Assembly (NCBI GenBank): GCA_037013685.1
Contig: CM072890.1
Coordinates: 310,001-374,000, forward strand
DNA length: 64,000 bases
Direction of reading: 5' to 3'
DNA from: Acridotheres tristis
Taxonomy: Eukaryota; Chordata; Aves; Passeriformes; Sturnidae
In this document: positions 12,949 to 27,900 of the stretch, one piece after another
Position numbering within the stretch: the stretch's first letter is position 1
Layout: each line of letters begins with the position of its first letter
Position numbers and translations under genes: made by a program
Notes under the pieces: model-generated
What the model saw: only the letters and a program-made list of their open reading frames with translations
Databases searched by the model: none
What the model was told of the DNA's origin: nothing

Positions 12949-15900
12949 AAATTTAATTTATTCTGTTTTGTTTTAAATCCATATTCAATCCCTAGCAAGA
13001 TGTGGCAAATGTGGAGCTCAGGGTGGTCAGAAATGCAGGCCCAGGCTGTTTTGCAGTGTGCATTTCATGCCTTTTCAGTGAATGGGAAAGTAAGTGCACC
13101 TGTTCCTCCTGTGAGCACATTCCCTGTGTCTGTGGTTCCCCTGTGGGGATGTATCAGCTCATCTTTCTCAGACCATGGACTTGTGACACAATTTGTGACC
13201 TGCAGTGCCTCCAGCATCCCTGTCAATGACTCCAGCTGGAACCCAGGCAGGGCTGAGGCTGTTTTGTCCTCTGAAGATGTTGGATTTTCCCTCTGTCAAG
13301 AGAGCCCAGATCTGGCAGATGTTATTCTTAGAATAGCAGGAAGTGAGGAACTTGGTTTCATAACTAAATAACAATAAAGTTGGGTTAATGAGCCCGTGAA
13401 TCATTTGAGTGGCTCAGCTCTGTGTGCATCTGCTGCATGCTAAAAAATTCCCAGCAGAATTTGCAGTGATTTCAGCAGAAAGCTGACATAAAGTCAGTTG
13501 TCTTTGATCTTTGCTTGGTTTTGGGGTCTGTTTGTTTAGGATTGGGAAGCTGTTGAAGGAATGAAATGGAGATGCAGTATTAGCCTAGGGAAATATGCTA
13601 TTCTCACTCTGTCTAGCTCCAACAAAGCAGCAAGGACACAGCATATTCCTTGTTTGTTCACTGTCAAGCATGGAATGGTCAATAATGCCTATTTCACTCT
13701 CCTGGTTAGGATCCTCTAATGAGGATCTGTAAAGGTCAAGCCTTCCTCTTCTTCTCTCTTTTCAGTAGTCTGTGGCTGTTAGGTCTAAATGTGCCAGCTC
13801 TCTTCATGGTATGGCAATCATGAGATGCCCTGGATTGGGAATTACAAATACAGCAGCTTTTGGAGGAAGGTGCTGTCTTTTTAACTTGGAACATTTGGAC
13901 TGATTCCCTCCTGTCTCTTGCTTTCCCAGACTTACCCTGGTGAGAGGGCTGAACAAGAAAGATTTGGCTGTTCTGTCAATAGAGAGGTCATCGGGGCTGC
14001 TGTTGTATCACTTGTAACATTAAACCCTTTGAAAACATACCTTGCAAGAAAAATATTGAACAACATTTTGTAAGTGCAAATTGGATGCCAGGCATTTGTA
14101 TTCATGATGCAATCGAAATAACTGGATTTGGGCTTCTAACTGCAATGCAAGAAACACTTCACTCGTTTGAGCAAAATTGTCTGTGTCCTTTCATCCGTGT
14201 GAGGAGACTGGCTGCATCCCCGGCAGTGAAGGGGTTAAGCTGCTCGGTGTTTGTGTGTAGGCAGCATGCAGAGCTGTGAGATTGCAGTGGGCAATGAAGC
14301 AGCAGAATTCCATTTGCAGCAGTGACCTAAGAGGGACTATTTTTAGTAATAAAATAGGTCAGGGGATGTGGTAGTGCAGACTGATAGATGAAGTCTTGCC
14401 TTGACTTGTGGGGCATGTTTTGTTCTCCGTTGGCACAGCTTTGTGGTGGAGGCAGAGCTGTCACCTGAGCAGTGCCAAGAGCTCTGCGCTGTTGTGAAGC
14501 AATCATGAGAAAGTGCTGAGTTTTATTGTCGTGCAGAAAGAATATAAGTAACTTCTTTTCTCAGGGATTCATGGAAGGCAAAGCCAGCAAGGGAGCAGGG
14601 AGTTCTGAAGCCATTGCTCAAAGCTGATCTTTGCACTGCTGGGGATTTTATTTTGCACTGTTGTCCATGTGACAAGTTGTTCTTGGAGTCTTTTTCCCTT
14701 CCACTCTGCTGGTTGTTCTTATGTGCTTTTTTAGCTTGCTTCTGTTTCCAGTTTGCTTTCTCAGTGATTTATGCAGATGAGTGTTAGCTTCTTCCTCTCA
14801 GGATGGCAAAGATGAAACACAGTTTTATCCTGTTCCTTTGAGGCTCTGGGCTCTTGCAGGAAGCTTGCAAAGGATCTGTTCAGCCCTTTCCTATAACACA
14901 GAGCAGTCCAAGTCTCTTTTTAGTATTATGCTACTTGACTTTTGCATTTCTGCACTTCTTTGGTCTCCTGGGAATTCTGTTTCAGAGCAAACTTGGAAAA
15001 TGCCAGTTGCCAGTTTGTGCCTTTATAATAGTGCTGGTAATTACCAGTGTGGCAAAGTCCCCAGAAGCTCTAATCATGGAGCAGTGTGTCTTCATGCCAT
15101 ATAAACAGCAGAAAAACAACAACTTTGGCCCTAAATACTTTTATTTTTTTTTACCCTGAAAGAGAATGCTCAGCAGGAAGGAAGGATCTCCAGTGCTGGC
15201 TGTAGCTGATGGGTGTGAGTGTCACACTGATGAGGAGGGCACTTGCAGGAGCTCAGGCTGCAGCTGGAGCTGTCCCCAGCTGCCAGAGGCACTGGGCTGC
15301 CCAGTCCTGCCCAGCAGATCCCTCCCCGGGGCTCTGGGATGTTGTGAATTCTGTGCCTGTCCTTGGCCCGTTCCTGCCCTGAGGTGCCCTGTGAAGAGCA
15401 GATACGGGTGCATGGCATGGGGGAGACATGTCCTTAAACGTTCCCTATTTTATATCCCTTCTAGCAAATTGTGTTTAATTTTCATGGTTGAGTTAGGGCC
15501 ATGATGAAATATCATCTAGCAGAGTTTTAAAAATGCTTGAAAGTCCTTGCATAATACCACTTTGATATCATATTTATAAGGAAAGTAAGCTCAACATTGA
15601 TCACCGACTTAAAAATTATAAACTCAGACTGTCCTTGACCCTTTTCATTTTTTAAAGATTGCAAGTTAGTTATGAATCACCCTCTAATATAGAAAAAAAC
15701 TTAATAAACTGGTAAGTTATTTGAATTTCTAACTTCTGTATTTTTCTGCACCGAAGGTCTGTTTCTATATTGCAAATAAGCACTGCACACCTCAGAAACC
15801 AAGAAAGAGCCATGGGAAAAATACAGAAAGCCCTCCAGTGGGATCAATACTGTGGAGATATTTTCAGCAACACTGAGAAACTCGGCAGGGTTTTGTTCAT

Positions 15901-16732
15901 ATTCCATCATCAGTGCAGTCTCATGTGCTGCTGAGGGACATCTTTAGTAAATACACTGCCCTGCACTTTCCTTTCTGAAGAAAAGGCCAATGTTTTTGTG
16001 GTTTTTTTCTTGTTAACCTGTTTTTGCAAAAGATAGCTTGACAGTCTCATGGAACATGAACTTCATTGTTAGTTGTTGCTGCCGCCCTGCCCGTGGTGGG
16101 AGCTGGAATTCCATGGCAGTTCACAGCCTGTTCACTGCACATCGTGGGTCAGCTCAGGTGAGCAGAGCACTCCGGGCCAGGAGCTCATTTAGCAGCGAGA
16201 GAAATCCACAAATCCTCAGCTTTTCTTCTTAGGAGTTTGGAGCACTGCAGTCCTCCCTCCCCACCTTCACCCACCCTGTACATTCCTGTCCTGTCCAATA
16301 TCTGGTGTGCTATGCTCTGCTCCTAAAACACCACAAAGTAGAAAACTTGGCCCTCAAAAGGTAACTGGGACCCTCCTTTTGCTACTGGCATTTAATAATG
16401 GTTTCACATTCAGAGGGAGACTTTTTCTCTCCATTACAAACTAATTTATTTTAATTGATTTTTGAAAACTCTTGCTTTTCTGTATTTCCTTGTGTTTTCT
16501 CGGCATGACTGAATGAAAAACCACTTTGTGCCAAAACACTGAGCTGGGAATGGCTCTGTGTGTCCTGTGAAACCAGGCTTGGTGTGGGGATCACAGCTGA
16601 GCTTGTGTGCAGTGTTTTACACAGCCTTGCTCCAGCAGTGACTTCGTGCTTGCTGTGGGGGCAGGAGCCTGCAGTGTGTGACAGTGGGACAGGGGAAGGT
16701 CTGCTGGGAAAGCAGTGCTGTGTCTGTTCAGA
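12949..16732 (+). other. Non-coding stretch, presumed SERGEF last intron (part 4)
   Basis: Unique sequence. A 196-codon frame that runs out of the G/T tract as far as 13371 has no recognisable domain and begins in low-complexity sequence. A moderately GC-rich patch at 15166-15420 also yields no recognisable exon. Confidence 0.5.
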
Positions 16733-16788
16733 TAACACCTGGATAACCAGGTAACACCTGGATAACCAGGTAACACCTGGATAACCAG
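16733..16788. repeat. Three tandem 19-bp repeats with internal dyad
   Basis: TAACACCTGGATAACCAGG starts at 16733, 16752 and 16771; the last copy lacks its final base. Each copy contains the inverted repeat CCTGG-ATAA-CCAGG and a CACCTG E-box core. Confidence 0.96.
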
Positions 16789-17315
16789 CAGGCTCAGATG
16801 GGGATCACTGGGGTTTTAGCTGACACGAGGGAATTGTCCTCCATTATGTGTCCCTCCCCTTTTTCATTGGAAAAATGAAGATGATGATCCATGATCTCCA
16901 TCAGGGCTTCAGGGGAACGGGTATATATTCATATATATTCATAATCTATAAGCTTTTAAGGTAATCTTTCCAAAATAAGGATTTTGTGGGTAATTTCTGA
17001 ACTGGCCTTGGCCAGCTGCAAGAGGAGCCATGTGGTTTGATCTGACCACGTGCTGATCCTTGCTTTCTGTATTCTAGGTATATTTCCAGCCAAAAACTTA
17101 GGAGTGAAAAAAGACATTTGTCATTACTCTGAAAATCCCAGGCCTCTTTCAGCTCAAAGACTTCCCAGAACAGGTAGCTCCAAAGTTTACTTGAAGAATG
17201 TGATTGTAATCCAGAGGTGGAAAACAAGATTTTCACACTATGTCCGAAGCCAGTTCATACTTCAGCAGCCTTTTTTTCTTCTTGCTTTACATGCATGTGC
17301 ACACATTTGAGCAAT

Positions 17316-17385
17316 GAAGAAAACTGAGGCACAGAAATCTGCCTTTGTTACCCACTGGCAGTTCAGCAGGAGTGTCAGGAATGAG
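17316..17385 (-). mobile_element. Possible MIR-like SINE fragment (weak)
   Basis: GAAAACTGAGGCACAGAAA at the left end matches the highly conserved centre of MIR elements read in reverse complement. What follows (cccactggcagttcagcagg) resembles the expected GTAAGTGGCAGAGC region only loosely. A chance resemblance is possible. Confidence 0.3.
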
Positions 17386-18009
17386 TTTTATGCCAAGTCA
17401 CAGATAAATTGGTCCCATATTGGGAGCTGCTTTTTCAGCTCTTTTGTGTAGGGGCTGTCTGTGTGTACTGGGATGGCCAGGACCCCTCCCAGTGTGGTGG
17501 ATGGGCAGGAGAGAGAGGAAGCCCAGCCCTGCAGGGTGCCCTAAGCAGAGGATTCTCAGCATTGTTAGCAGGTGACGGGACCTGCAGAATGAATATGTTA
17601 GCTGGAAGGCACAAAATGTCGCTGTGCTCTTCCTTGAGGCTCTGACTCTCTCAGGGCGAGGCAATGGCTGCAGAGAAGGTTGGTGGTGCTGCCTGAAGCA
17701 GGCAGGCTGCAAGGAGCAGGTGAGCTGCCAGGGGCACACACCGTGTCCTCCCACCAAAGTCAAGTGGCCTGAGAGGACCCTTGGAACTCGTTTTTTGTGT
17801 GTCTAAGCTAAGAAATTCAGAATACACAGGGCAGGCTCTAACGGTGCAGCAAGCTTGCCTAACATAGTGTTTAATAAAATTATCATGGTTGGAGGTTTCT
17901 GTCCTTGCCTGCCCCCCCAGTTCTATTTCCTCCTATTTCATCACTTTATTCCATCAGTTTAATTCCTACTGTTCTGGTACAGGGCCAGATGAATTGAGGA
18001 TGTGAGGGC

Positions 18010-18039
18010 TTTTTTTTTTTTTTTCTTTTTCTTTTTTTC
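18010..18039. repeat. Poly-T / CT polypyrimidine run
   Basis: Fourteen or so T, then CTTTTTC and a further T run, ending in C. Uninterrupted pyrimidines. Confidence 0.93.
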
Positions 18040-21000
18040 AGTGCAAAAGTAGTGCTGTGTCCTTTAGTGGACTCTTCCTGCTCTCCTGCCCATTGCTCTG
18101 CTGATGTGCAGGGCCCAGCAGGGCAGGCACAGTGCTCCAGGCTGCTGCTCACCATCCTCCCTGGACAAGTCTCAGTTTCAGCCCGTGCTCCTCCTTGGAT
18201 TTGTAGGTGCTGTCATGCAGTTCTGATCAATGCTGGGTGAGTCTGGGCTGAAGACCTGGTCACAGCAGTCTGTGTGTGCAGGTGGAAACCACCCTGTGAA
18301 AACTGGGCTGAGAAATCAGTTACAACTCAGAGTACATGTGCATTTTGTTGCACACAGGGCAGGTCTTGGCTGTTAGAACAGTTTGGGAGGAGGAAAATTG
18401 GTTTCATTGCCAGCTTTCAAGGTGACTTGAAAGGATTTCTGTAAAATTAAAGGTCTCTACTGTGCAGAGACTTCAATTAATAAGCTCGCTCAGGAATCAT
18501 AGCTGCAATAATTGTAATTGGAGGCAGGGTTTTGCTGATGAGTCACCTTGTTGGGGCTGTCTTCACTGCCCTCCTTGAGAAAGTGGAAATCTGGAAGAGA
18601 GGAATTAGTGTGACCTGTCAGTACCAAGCTGGCAGTAGGAACTGGCACAAGCTAGACCCTGCTGTTGGAAAAAGCCTGGAGAATCAGCACAGCCCTCCTT
18701 GGCTCAGTTTTGGTGCTGGTTTAGGTCACAGGTGTGTCCACCTGAAATTGTGTCCAAAAGCAAAGCAAGGAACAAGATTTCAGCATGAGGGAGGGCAGTA
18801 GAAGTGAGAACACCAGGGATTGTCAGGCAGCCCTGTCCTTCTGTGGCCCCTTGGATTTCAGAAGTTGTGAGTGTGACCACGTGGAGCTGGCAGGGATCCT
18901 GTGGGATACAGTCTTGGCTTTTGCCTCTTTCCTGTTCAATAGGACCATGATCTGGTTGGTGATAAATTTTTGGGGAAAACTGGAGGGAGATGAGAAGACG
19001 ATTGGGATTTAGTAGATGAGCTTTGGGGAAAAAAAGACTTGTGCAGCTGAAAGGCAAAGAAGTTTGACTCAGTCAGGCTTCAGTGGAGCTGCTCTTTCTT
19101 TTCTCAATAGTCTCTTGCTTTGAGCTTTTCCAGAGTTACTGTTTAATTTAGTCCATTGTCACACAGAAAATTGAATAGTAAGTGAAAATTTTCAGAATGT
19201 CTTTGACAAAACTTTAAGAAGTTATTTTTGCCTGTATCCCAAGGGTAAACCCCTTGAGTCCCTGGCGGAGAGAGAGTGTAAAAGCTTCAGGCAGTGATAA
19301 CTTTCTGCATGTCTGGTATCAGTTTGTACCAAGTTTTGCCCAAAAAGGGAAGAGCTAGGGCCATTTTTGAAAAGTTATAGTTATCTATGCATTAATAACT
19401 TGCTGAATACTCACAGGCTTTTCCAACCTATAAAGTAAATTTTCTGATAATAATTTCTTTGAAGATTAGAAACCTGGAAAGAATAATATGTTCTGACACA
19501 GTGTTCTTGGGTGACACTTAAATTTAAAATAACATTATATTGTAAATGGTTAAGAATTAAAGAAACAACCAATTGGTAATGTAGGCCTTGAGCAAAGTAC
19601 AGTATAGGAAGCACTGAAAAATGTTTCTCTGCATGATTAAGAGAGTCTGGTTTGCTATTTGATTTATTAGCTAGCTGAATGAATTCATTAATTGTGTATG
19701 ACTACTTTTACTTCTGGATGGTCATTTTTCATTTCAGATTTCATTACTGAATGAGCTTTTGCTAGGGATGTTCTTATCATCCAAAATTAAATACATGAAA
19801 ATGTTAGGGAGGCTCAGCCCTCCCTTTTTATATCTGTATTTTTCATACCATGGTTTTACCAACTGCAGAAACATTGACTTAGGCTGTGATTCCTTAGGTT
19901 TTGTGCTCATTACTGGAACACCAGAAGATTTCCTGTTCCTGCAGTACATGCCATGTTCATGTTGTGATTTCCAAAGCAGTGGTTTAGAGCTGGAAACCTC
20001 CTTTTGTCATTAGATGGTGAAGAATGAGACAGACACTTGTTTCTGAAACATTCCAGAGGTACATAAAGCACTCAGCATTCAAACACCATCGTGACTGCAT
20101 TTGTGGAGTGAGAGTTCTGGGCGTGCAGCTCTCTGGGAGGAGAGGATAGGTAACGTTTGTAAGAACTCAGGAGACTCGGGGAGACATCCTGAACATCTTG
20201 CCTTGTAGTTTGAACACTGTTTTTTTGTAGGAAGGACTCATTTCCTGGACAGCTTGCAGGCAGTATGGTCTGCAAACACTCCTCTCTTCGAGGATCTAAA
20301 GGCTTTTATCTGCATGGAGAAGCAGCGTTCCAGGAAGCATCCAAAGCCAGCACTGTCACAGCTAAGGATGCTGCTCCAGGGAATGGCATCTCCTGGAGGG
20401 CAGCTCAGCCCAGCCTCAGGCCCTTCCAGCCAGGGCACAGCAGTCTCCTCATGGGCCCTGGGTCCACATGGGCACTGGGGTTGGATGTAGCTGTTAGGAA
20501 TTCATTTTATTCTCAAATATTTTCCTTAAAGTGGAAAAAAAAAAAAAAAGAGAACGTAGGGAAATCCTCACATTCTTCCTTTTCTTTCTTAGCTCCCACC
20601 TTCAGGTTTTGTGTCTGCAAGTAGAAGGCAGAGCTGTTAAAGACTGCAGAGTGAGGACTTTGTCATCCCATCTCTCCCCCTCAGTTTGGGCTCAGTGCTG
20701 ACCCCTCATCCTGGAGTTGTGTAGCAGATGGGGTGGGTGAGTCCCCAGGTTGGCTTTGTGGCACAAAAGGCTGCTGTGATATTTTGACAAATCTGTTCTT
20801 GCCTGTGGCTCTGACACTCCCAGTATTACTTCATGTGTTTTCTGTGAGAATTAACTCTATGTAATACAAAAAAAAGGTCTTGTGAGGAAAGAAAGTGAAT
20901 GAGGTAACTCTTACCCTTCTGTAAACATATGGATGTGGTGAGCAGGAGCCTGGGTAGAAGCATTTTTCCTGCTGTCTGACTTGGTCCAATTCAATACCAG

Positions 21001-21912
21001 CAAGCTGGAATTATTGATCTCTTACATAGTTTATTTTTTCTCTACTTTTACAATAGTGATGCATATCTGTAATGTCAAACTCAAATTTACACCTGCTGTC
21101 CAAAATGGAATAACAGCCCATGTCAGTCACTCTGTGGAGACTGACTGTAGAGAGAGGTCTCTGGTGAAATCTCATTATTGCTGTATATATGATGTCTGTG
21201 GATGGTTTATTATGCATAAGAATAAACTGTGTAGTGGAAAAGGTGAGATTTGTTTATTGCTTTGTTTCTAAAGCCATCTGATGATTAGTAGTATTTATAT
21301 CTTTTTTTCAGGTGGATTAAATAACCTTTACTTTGGTAGTCGTGTACCTAGATAGCAAAACACAGCAGAGACATCAAGGATGAAAGTGATCTGAATCTGG
21401 CTGACAAATACTGTGACAGTGCCATCCTATTTTTGTCCAGAGCTTCCTCCTGCTCCAGGGTCTGTAAAGTGACCTCTCCATAATTTAGGATGCATACAAG
21501 ATTGAACAAACACAGCACTGATTCTCAGTGGCATAGGGCTAATCAGGGTAAGCTTGAGTCAAAGCAGTATTGTCCTCTCAGCAAATAAATGTATTGTGTA
21601 AAGTTAGTTTATGAACCCAGCAGCTGCCCTTGAAAATTGTTCTGTTCTGGGTGACAGGATTAAGGCTGGAAATGTCAAATCTTCTTTTGGGGAACACATT
21701 TAGCCTGTTTGTGAATCTATCTGTGTGTGTGCATATAACTTACAAACACAGATGTGTACACACACATCAAGCTCAGATTTGTGAGATACAGGATATGGGG
21801 TTGGTTTTTTCCCTTAGTGTACACTTGGCTTCATTATAAATGAATTCTCTGCTGTTCCTCTGTCTCTGTATGAGCTGAGCTCTTCATTTGTCACTCCTTG
21901 CTGCCTGTGGCT

Positions 21913-21945
21913 TGGAGCACAGCTGGAGCACAGCTGGAGCACAGC
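21913..21945. repeat. Three tandem 11-bp units TGGAGCACAGC
   Basis: Units at 21913, 21924 and 21935 are identical. Period 11 bp. Confidence 0.93.
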
Positions 21946-24900
21946 AGCAAGGGGCAAACATCCCTCCCTGCAGCTGCCCCTGCCAGCCAGGCTCTGCTGG
22001 CTGATGCTGCTCTGGAGAGAGGATGCAGCAACAACCTGCCTTTCAGTCAGGGAACACACAAAATCAGGAACTTGGACAGATTAATCAGATTCTCTAGCTC
22101 AGTCTTGATACAACCAGAACTGGTCCTTCACAACAAAAAGCCCTGTTTAATGTCTGTTATTTTCCACTCTTCTCCAAGTAGCAGTCTTGTCACCCTGCAG
22201 GATATCAGCCCCAATCTTAGCGACTTGAGAACTCCGATTTTTGTCTCAGCTCTAGGTGATATATTTGTGCAGTGAGACACTTGACTGCATTAGGGACATC
22301 TCTCGAAACTTGAGCCTCTTCAGGATGTGATATCCTGCAGCCAGAATGTGGTGAGTCAGCACCAAGGATAGCAGAAGTTCAGTTATTTCCTCCTCTTCAC
22401 TGCAACTGCAGCATGTCTCTACATACACTTCCCTCCTGTTGAGTAACTTCTGATGTCAGTTCTTTTTTTAATATTTATTCAGTTGGAAGCTGTCTGTAAT
22501 TTTGGATTGCTTATGAGGCTTCTTTTCTTAATATCATCATCCTGGGAAATCTGTAGAAATGGTAAAAATGTTGGCTTTGGCATAATGCCTTAACTTCCAA
22601 GGTTTGTTATGATGGTAGGAGAGCTGCACCCCCTTAAAGTCAGAGTACTGTAAGGAAAAATCATATGGAAAAATGGGACAGATTATCTTCACAACTGCCA
22701 AAATCAGTGACAGAATGGAGCCTTCAAAAATATCTGCCATAGAAGGAATAGTTTTGGAGCTCTTTTGGATTGTTCCTGGATAATTTATCACCTAATCCCG
22801 TTTGAAAAAGGGAGAGAGACTGGGCTTCCCTTCAATTCCTGTCCATAGAGGGGTAACTTAATGACAGTTTGCTTTGTGTTGTGGGAGGTAAGTCAGATTT
22901 ATCGTGTTTTGTTTGTTGTTTTTTGTTAATTGGCATTTCTGCTATGATCTGGCATTTCTTACTCTCCAAAAAAAGTTGTTAACCTTTATTTTAAAACTAA
23001 AAGAAAAAATCCCCAAGATCCCCTGCTCCATGCTGTAGCTGATATGTTTTTGAACAGATTCCTATTTCTGCTGTCTCCTGTCTTCCTTTGCTGACAGTCC
23101 TGGCAGAGCAGTTTGCTGTGGTCGTTCAGGGCTGCTGTAGGGGGTTTGTCTCCAGGAGAGCTGCAGGCACTGGGATCTTCCCAGGCAGGAGCACAGGAAG
23201 CCAGTGGTGCTCCAGGAGGGCAGTGGGGAGCCCAGAGTGCTGACAGCTCTGAGCCTGTGTTTCCAAAGCTCAGGGCAGAGCCTGCTTCATGAGAGGACCA
23301 CAGGGAGGAAGAGCAAGGAGGAGCCCAGACTTCACCTGGAATGACCTTAGATGTTTAGTTGTTAAAATTGCAGGGAGCAAAATACACCATGAAAAATGAG
23401 ATTACACTGTTAAACTGTGTTGGCCACTTGGGGTCTTCTCTGCATCTCTACAGACAGGCTTGAAATCTGTAAGAATTTTATCTGTGAAGTTTAAGTAGGC
23501 CAAACAATGGTGTGTCCCTGGTGTGGAAGCCCTTTCACTCTTTGCTCATTTAGGATTTCAGATATTCATTGTTGTGTTTCACTGTGTAACTGTTACAGCT
23601 TTGTCCTCCCCCATGCTTTTAGTTTGTAAACTGGAGCTGCAGCTCTTTCAAATGCCTCAGTTATGGTTCCATGCAATTTTCATGAAGAGCCCTGTCAACA
23701 AAAATGATTTAATTCAGTGTTGCCTTTCAGTCTATCCTGCAAGTGCATGGAGGGGAGAGGAGGGGGAGATGAGAATTGCCTCCAGGTCTGCTGGGATGAG
23801 CAGCTTGTCCTCCAATTGACAAAAGCTCAACGTCTGAGAGACAGCACACAGTGGTGATAATGAACTATCCCAAGTTAATGCTGGTAGGGCATTAGCAATG
23901 AGTGTCTGCTCTGTAATTGCACCCAGTCTTGCCACTGATTTTCTTTATGTGAACCGAAATATTTTAGCTGTGTCTGAGACTTAGCAGCATTTCCTACTCT
24001 TCCACACATCTCCCTCTTGGGAGATTAGTAGCCACAGCATATTGATCAGCCCATTTGATTGGGACTTGCCTCTCCTGTGCTGCACTTTCTTGTACAGCTT
24101 CAGTTGTTTTCATCCAGCAGCTTAATGGTCCAAGAAGCCAGTACAGGCTTCTAGAGGAACCTCCAGGATTTTTACACATCTCCAGTAATTTGATGACTGC
24201 CTTGCTGTATCCCCAAAACCAAATAGGTCTCCTTAACTGGAGATAATGTCTTTGGCTGGATGAACATAACAAGAACAGAAATTGTAATGCCACTAACATT
24301 GCAAGGACCTCCCTGTTTACAAGCTGCATTTGGCTTTCTTTACTCTTTCAGCAGATGATTTTTCCCAGAAGTGAGCAGCTCTGTGAATCCCCCAGGTTTT
24401 GGTTGTAGGAGTTAGTAACAGGCAATGAGGATACCTGATTTCAGAGGGCAGAGGGGCCTGTCCTAAAGCTCCAATCCCTTATTGATCTCACCAAGAATAA
24501 CTCATTAGTGTTTTAAATGCTCCTTTAGCTCTGGCTGCCTCTGATCCTGAGCTCAGGTCAGGCATTTGTGTGTGTCCTGCCTTTCATGCTCACATGTGGG
24601 TCAGCACAATCACACCTCTCCATCACACTTCCTCATAGAGATGGGTTTCTTTATTAAGCATTGCTAGCATCCTGGATTCTTAATTCCTTTTCCTGTGTTT
24701 AGTTGTGGTATTTTTGTTTTCAGAGAGACTAGTGAAGATAAAGAGATTTGTTCTTCTGCTTTATCACTTGTGTGTTTTGCACTCCCAGTGTGGCTTGCTT
24801 ACTGGTGTGATACACCTGGAGGACAACAGCTTTTCTTCTTTACTGTTCTTCATGACTAATGTAATTTTACACTGAGGTAACACCTTACATGGCCTATAAA

Positions 24901-27900
24901 GAGAGAACATGATTTTGAATCCCTCTTTTCTGGTTTCCATTTTGGAATGATGCTTGTTTTTGCAAACCCTTAGTTGCCAACTTTAGTTCCAATACTTGTA
25001 TAAAAGTTAAGTGCACTTTGGGTACTTCAGTGTAAAGTCCAACTTTTCCTAGCTCAGATTTAAAACAGTTTGTACCAAGGCAAAAATATCTCCTGTCTGT
25101 GGGCTTCATTATGTGTGTCAGTAAGGTCTTGCAGAGTATTTTAGAAATATTTTTTCTAGAATAAAAGATCAAATTTTCCACTTGGATATCATTCTTGTAT
25201 GTAAGGAAATGCTTTCCTTGAATTCCTTAATATCCAAAGGCAAACTCAGACCTGTCTAAAATGGGAATAAGGAAGCTTGCAAACAAGATTGACAAAAGGA
25301 TCAGCGAGTGAGGAGGTCACAGAAGCCAGATCTTGGTTTTGTAAAGATCTGTGCTGCCAAAAGTAAAAGCAGGAGCATGATTGTTTTTTACTGAATCTCT
25401 CTTTAAAAGGGACTTCTTTTTTATAACTGATTCTGACACATTCATAGGGAAAAGCTTTGTCTCAGCCTCACTCATGGCAGAACAAAGGCCAGCAGAAGTA
25501 ATTACTAAATTCTTGAGATTCAAGTATTGGAGAAATCGGCAGAGTTAGCAAGGGCAGTTCATTCAATAACTTGCCAAGGTTATGGGTGCATTTTCTGGTC
25601 TGATTGGAAGTGTGGAATTCAGTTTCGAGTGATGCAGGAGGTGACCGTGTGGAGCTCTGGAGGTCAGTGCAGGTCCTGAGGGGTGTGTGGGCTGTGGCAG
25701 AGGGAAGGCAGGCTGGGAGCAGCTCACCTGCCTCTCAGAGTCCTGACAAAGTCCAGCCTGCCCAGGTAGAAATCAGCCGGGAAAGGGAAAGCTGGTTGTG
25801 TTTTACCTTTCCTTATGGGAGTAATTGCTTTAGCTAAATCCTTCCAATATAAAGGACAAAAGAGCTCTCAGTCAGAGGGGATGTGGGTAGGAAACAAATG
25901 GGAATGGTGATGGAGGAGTGTGGATTGAAGGATTAGGACATGGAGCATCTCTCCCTGCTCAGATGCTGAGATGTTGGTATCAGCCTTGAGGAGTCTCCTC
26001 TCTGCTCACTTACAGCTCTAATTCCTGCTTTTCACTTTTTGTCTGCTGGCCATGTTAAATTTCCCTTGTCCTTGAAGAAAAAGGAACAGTTTCTTAATTG
26101 TCTGGCCGTATTTTTTTCTTCCTTCTTTGTAAAGGTCATTATTGCCCATAATCTCTCTCAAGCAGCTGCTGCCTTGTATGCATGGCACCTTGCTGGATGG
26201 CTGGGAATTCTTTACAAGACCACCACTGTTTGCAGTGAGCTAGAAAAGTGTCAGTAACTATTCACACAGCAGCACTCTCCAAAGATTCTCTGCTAACCTC
26301 TGACTTCAGATACTGGGTTTTTTTCCTGGGCTGTCAATTTTTATCATTTATATTTTGTGTATCTGCTTTCAGTTTTTGCTTGGGGACCCTCACATTTTCC
26401 CCCTAGCAATGTGATTCACCTCAGATTCCTAAAGGAGGAAACACCTGAGCAATAATTGCCTCTATTTAGAAATATGATTGCTTGCCCAATTCAACCAACC
26501 CTGCTCTCTCTGGTATTTTTCCTTTCCTTCCTCTGTCTCTTCAGATTTGCTATCATCAAGAGTTTTTCAAATATATTCACATTTCAGGCTTAAATATAAA
26601 CTTAGATTAGCTACCATTTAATTAAGATAACATCATCAGGATAATTAATTTCCTAAGATGGAACAACTAAGCCCTTGTGATTTACAGCCTGTGCCTTGTG
26701 ATTTTTTTGTTCTGCACTGGAAACTCATGCAGGAGTGACATTAGCTTGGAGAGGGCACACTGCAAAATGCCATTTGTGGTCACAGTGCCACCCCCAGCCT
26801 GGCTCACTGGGGGATGTGGGGCTGGCTGGGGGAAAACTTGGCTGCATGGGAAGCAATGCTCTTCTGAGCTAAAGACTCATAAATATTGTTATTTTCCACT
26901 CTGGTTGTTGGGAGAAATAAAAAAGAAAAAGGACCATCTATTTCATGCATTTTAGCTGTGTTGCTCCCCAAGCTCTTTGGCTGCCTCCATTCTGAGTTCA
27001 GGGATGTAACCTGTGCAGGAAAAAGCAGAACAACTTTGTATGCATTCCACAGAGATTTGCTCCTGGCAACCTTTGAAACAACTTATTAAAAGAAATATTT
27101 CTGCACTTGTAACTAATTGTGTAGGAAACAGACTTGGGTTAGCAAATGTGTTTTTATGAGGACAAGCTGATTCATGCTTTTCCTTCTACTTCATCATCTA
27201 TGCAGATGAATATTACTCCTATCCTTCCCATGCAGATCTTTTAGAAGTATTTTATAGTAAAATAATATTTTTTCAAAAGTAATAGTAAATTGACTCAGTG
27301 GCTTGAAAATTAATATTTTATTCTTGAATAAAATATTGCATGAGGAAATGGAAAATCAAGACCCATAATAAATATAGCAGTTAAGGACTGGCCAATTGGA
27401 AGTTTCTGTATTTTAGATCCAAAATATACATTAGCTGTGGGAGAAATGGTTAGACAGATGGATGTTTAGTGTATGTGGATTGGATTTTTTTTCTGGAGTT
27501 CTTGATTTAGCAGATGTACAGATGAAGTCTGTAAGATAATAGTGCTGAGCCAAGGCAAAGTTGCTGAGTACAGTGCTTTTTTTTTTTTTTTTAAACTTAT
27601 GACTCATGGGTGAATCTAAACTAGAACTATGTTTAATACTAATATGAAATTCAAATGATTGCTTTCATGGCAGACACTGGAAGTACATCTTCGGATAATC
27701 TTAAACCAGGATTTTCTCTCCTCCTGAACGTTCTATGGTCCTCCAAACAGTAAAATTTTGCAGTGAAGGGAACTTTAGAAGAAACAAAATTGTACATAAT
27801 TGTACAATACAGTACATAATCAAGAGCTCTGTACTTTGGGTGCGTTTGGCACGTCCTGCCCCGTCCCCAGCAGTTCTGCAGTGGCCAGGGCCAGGGCAGC

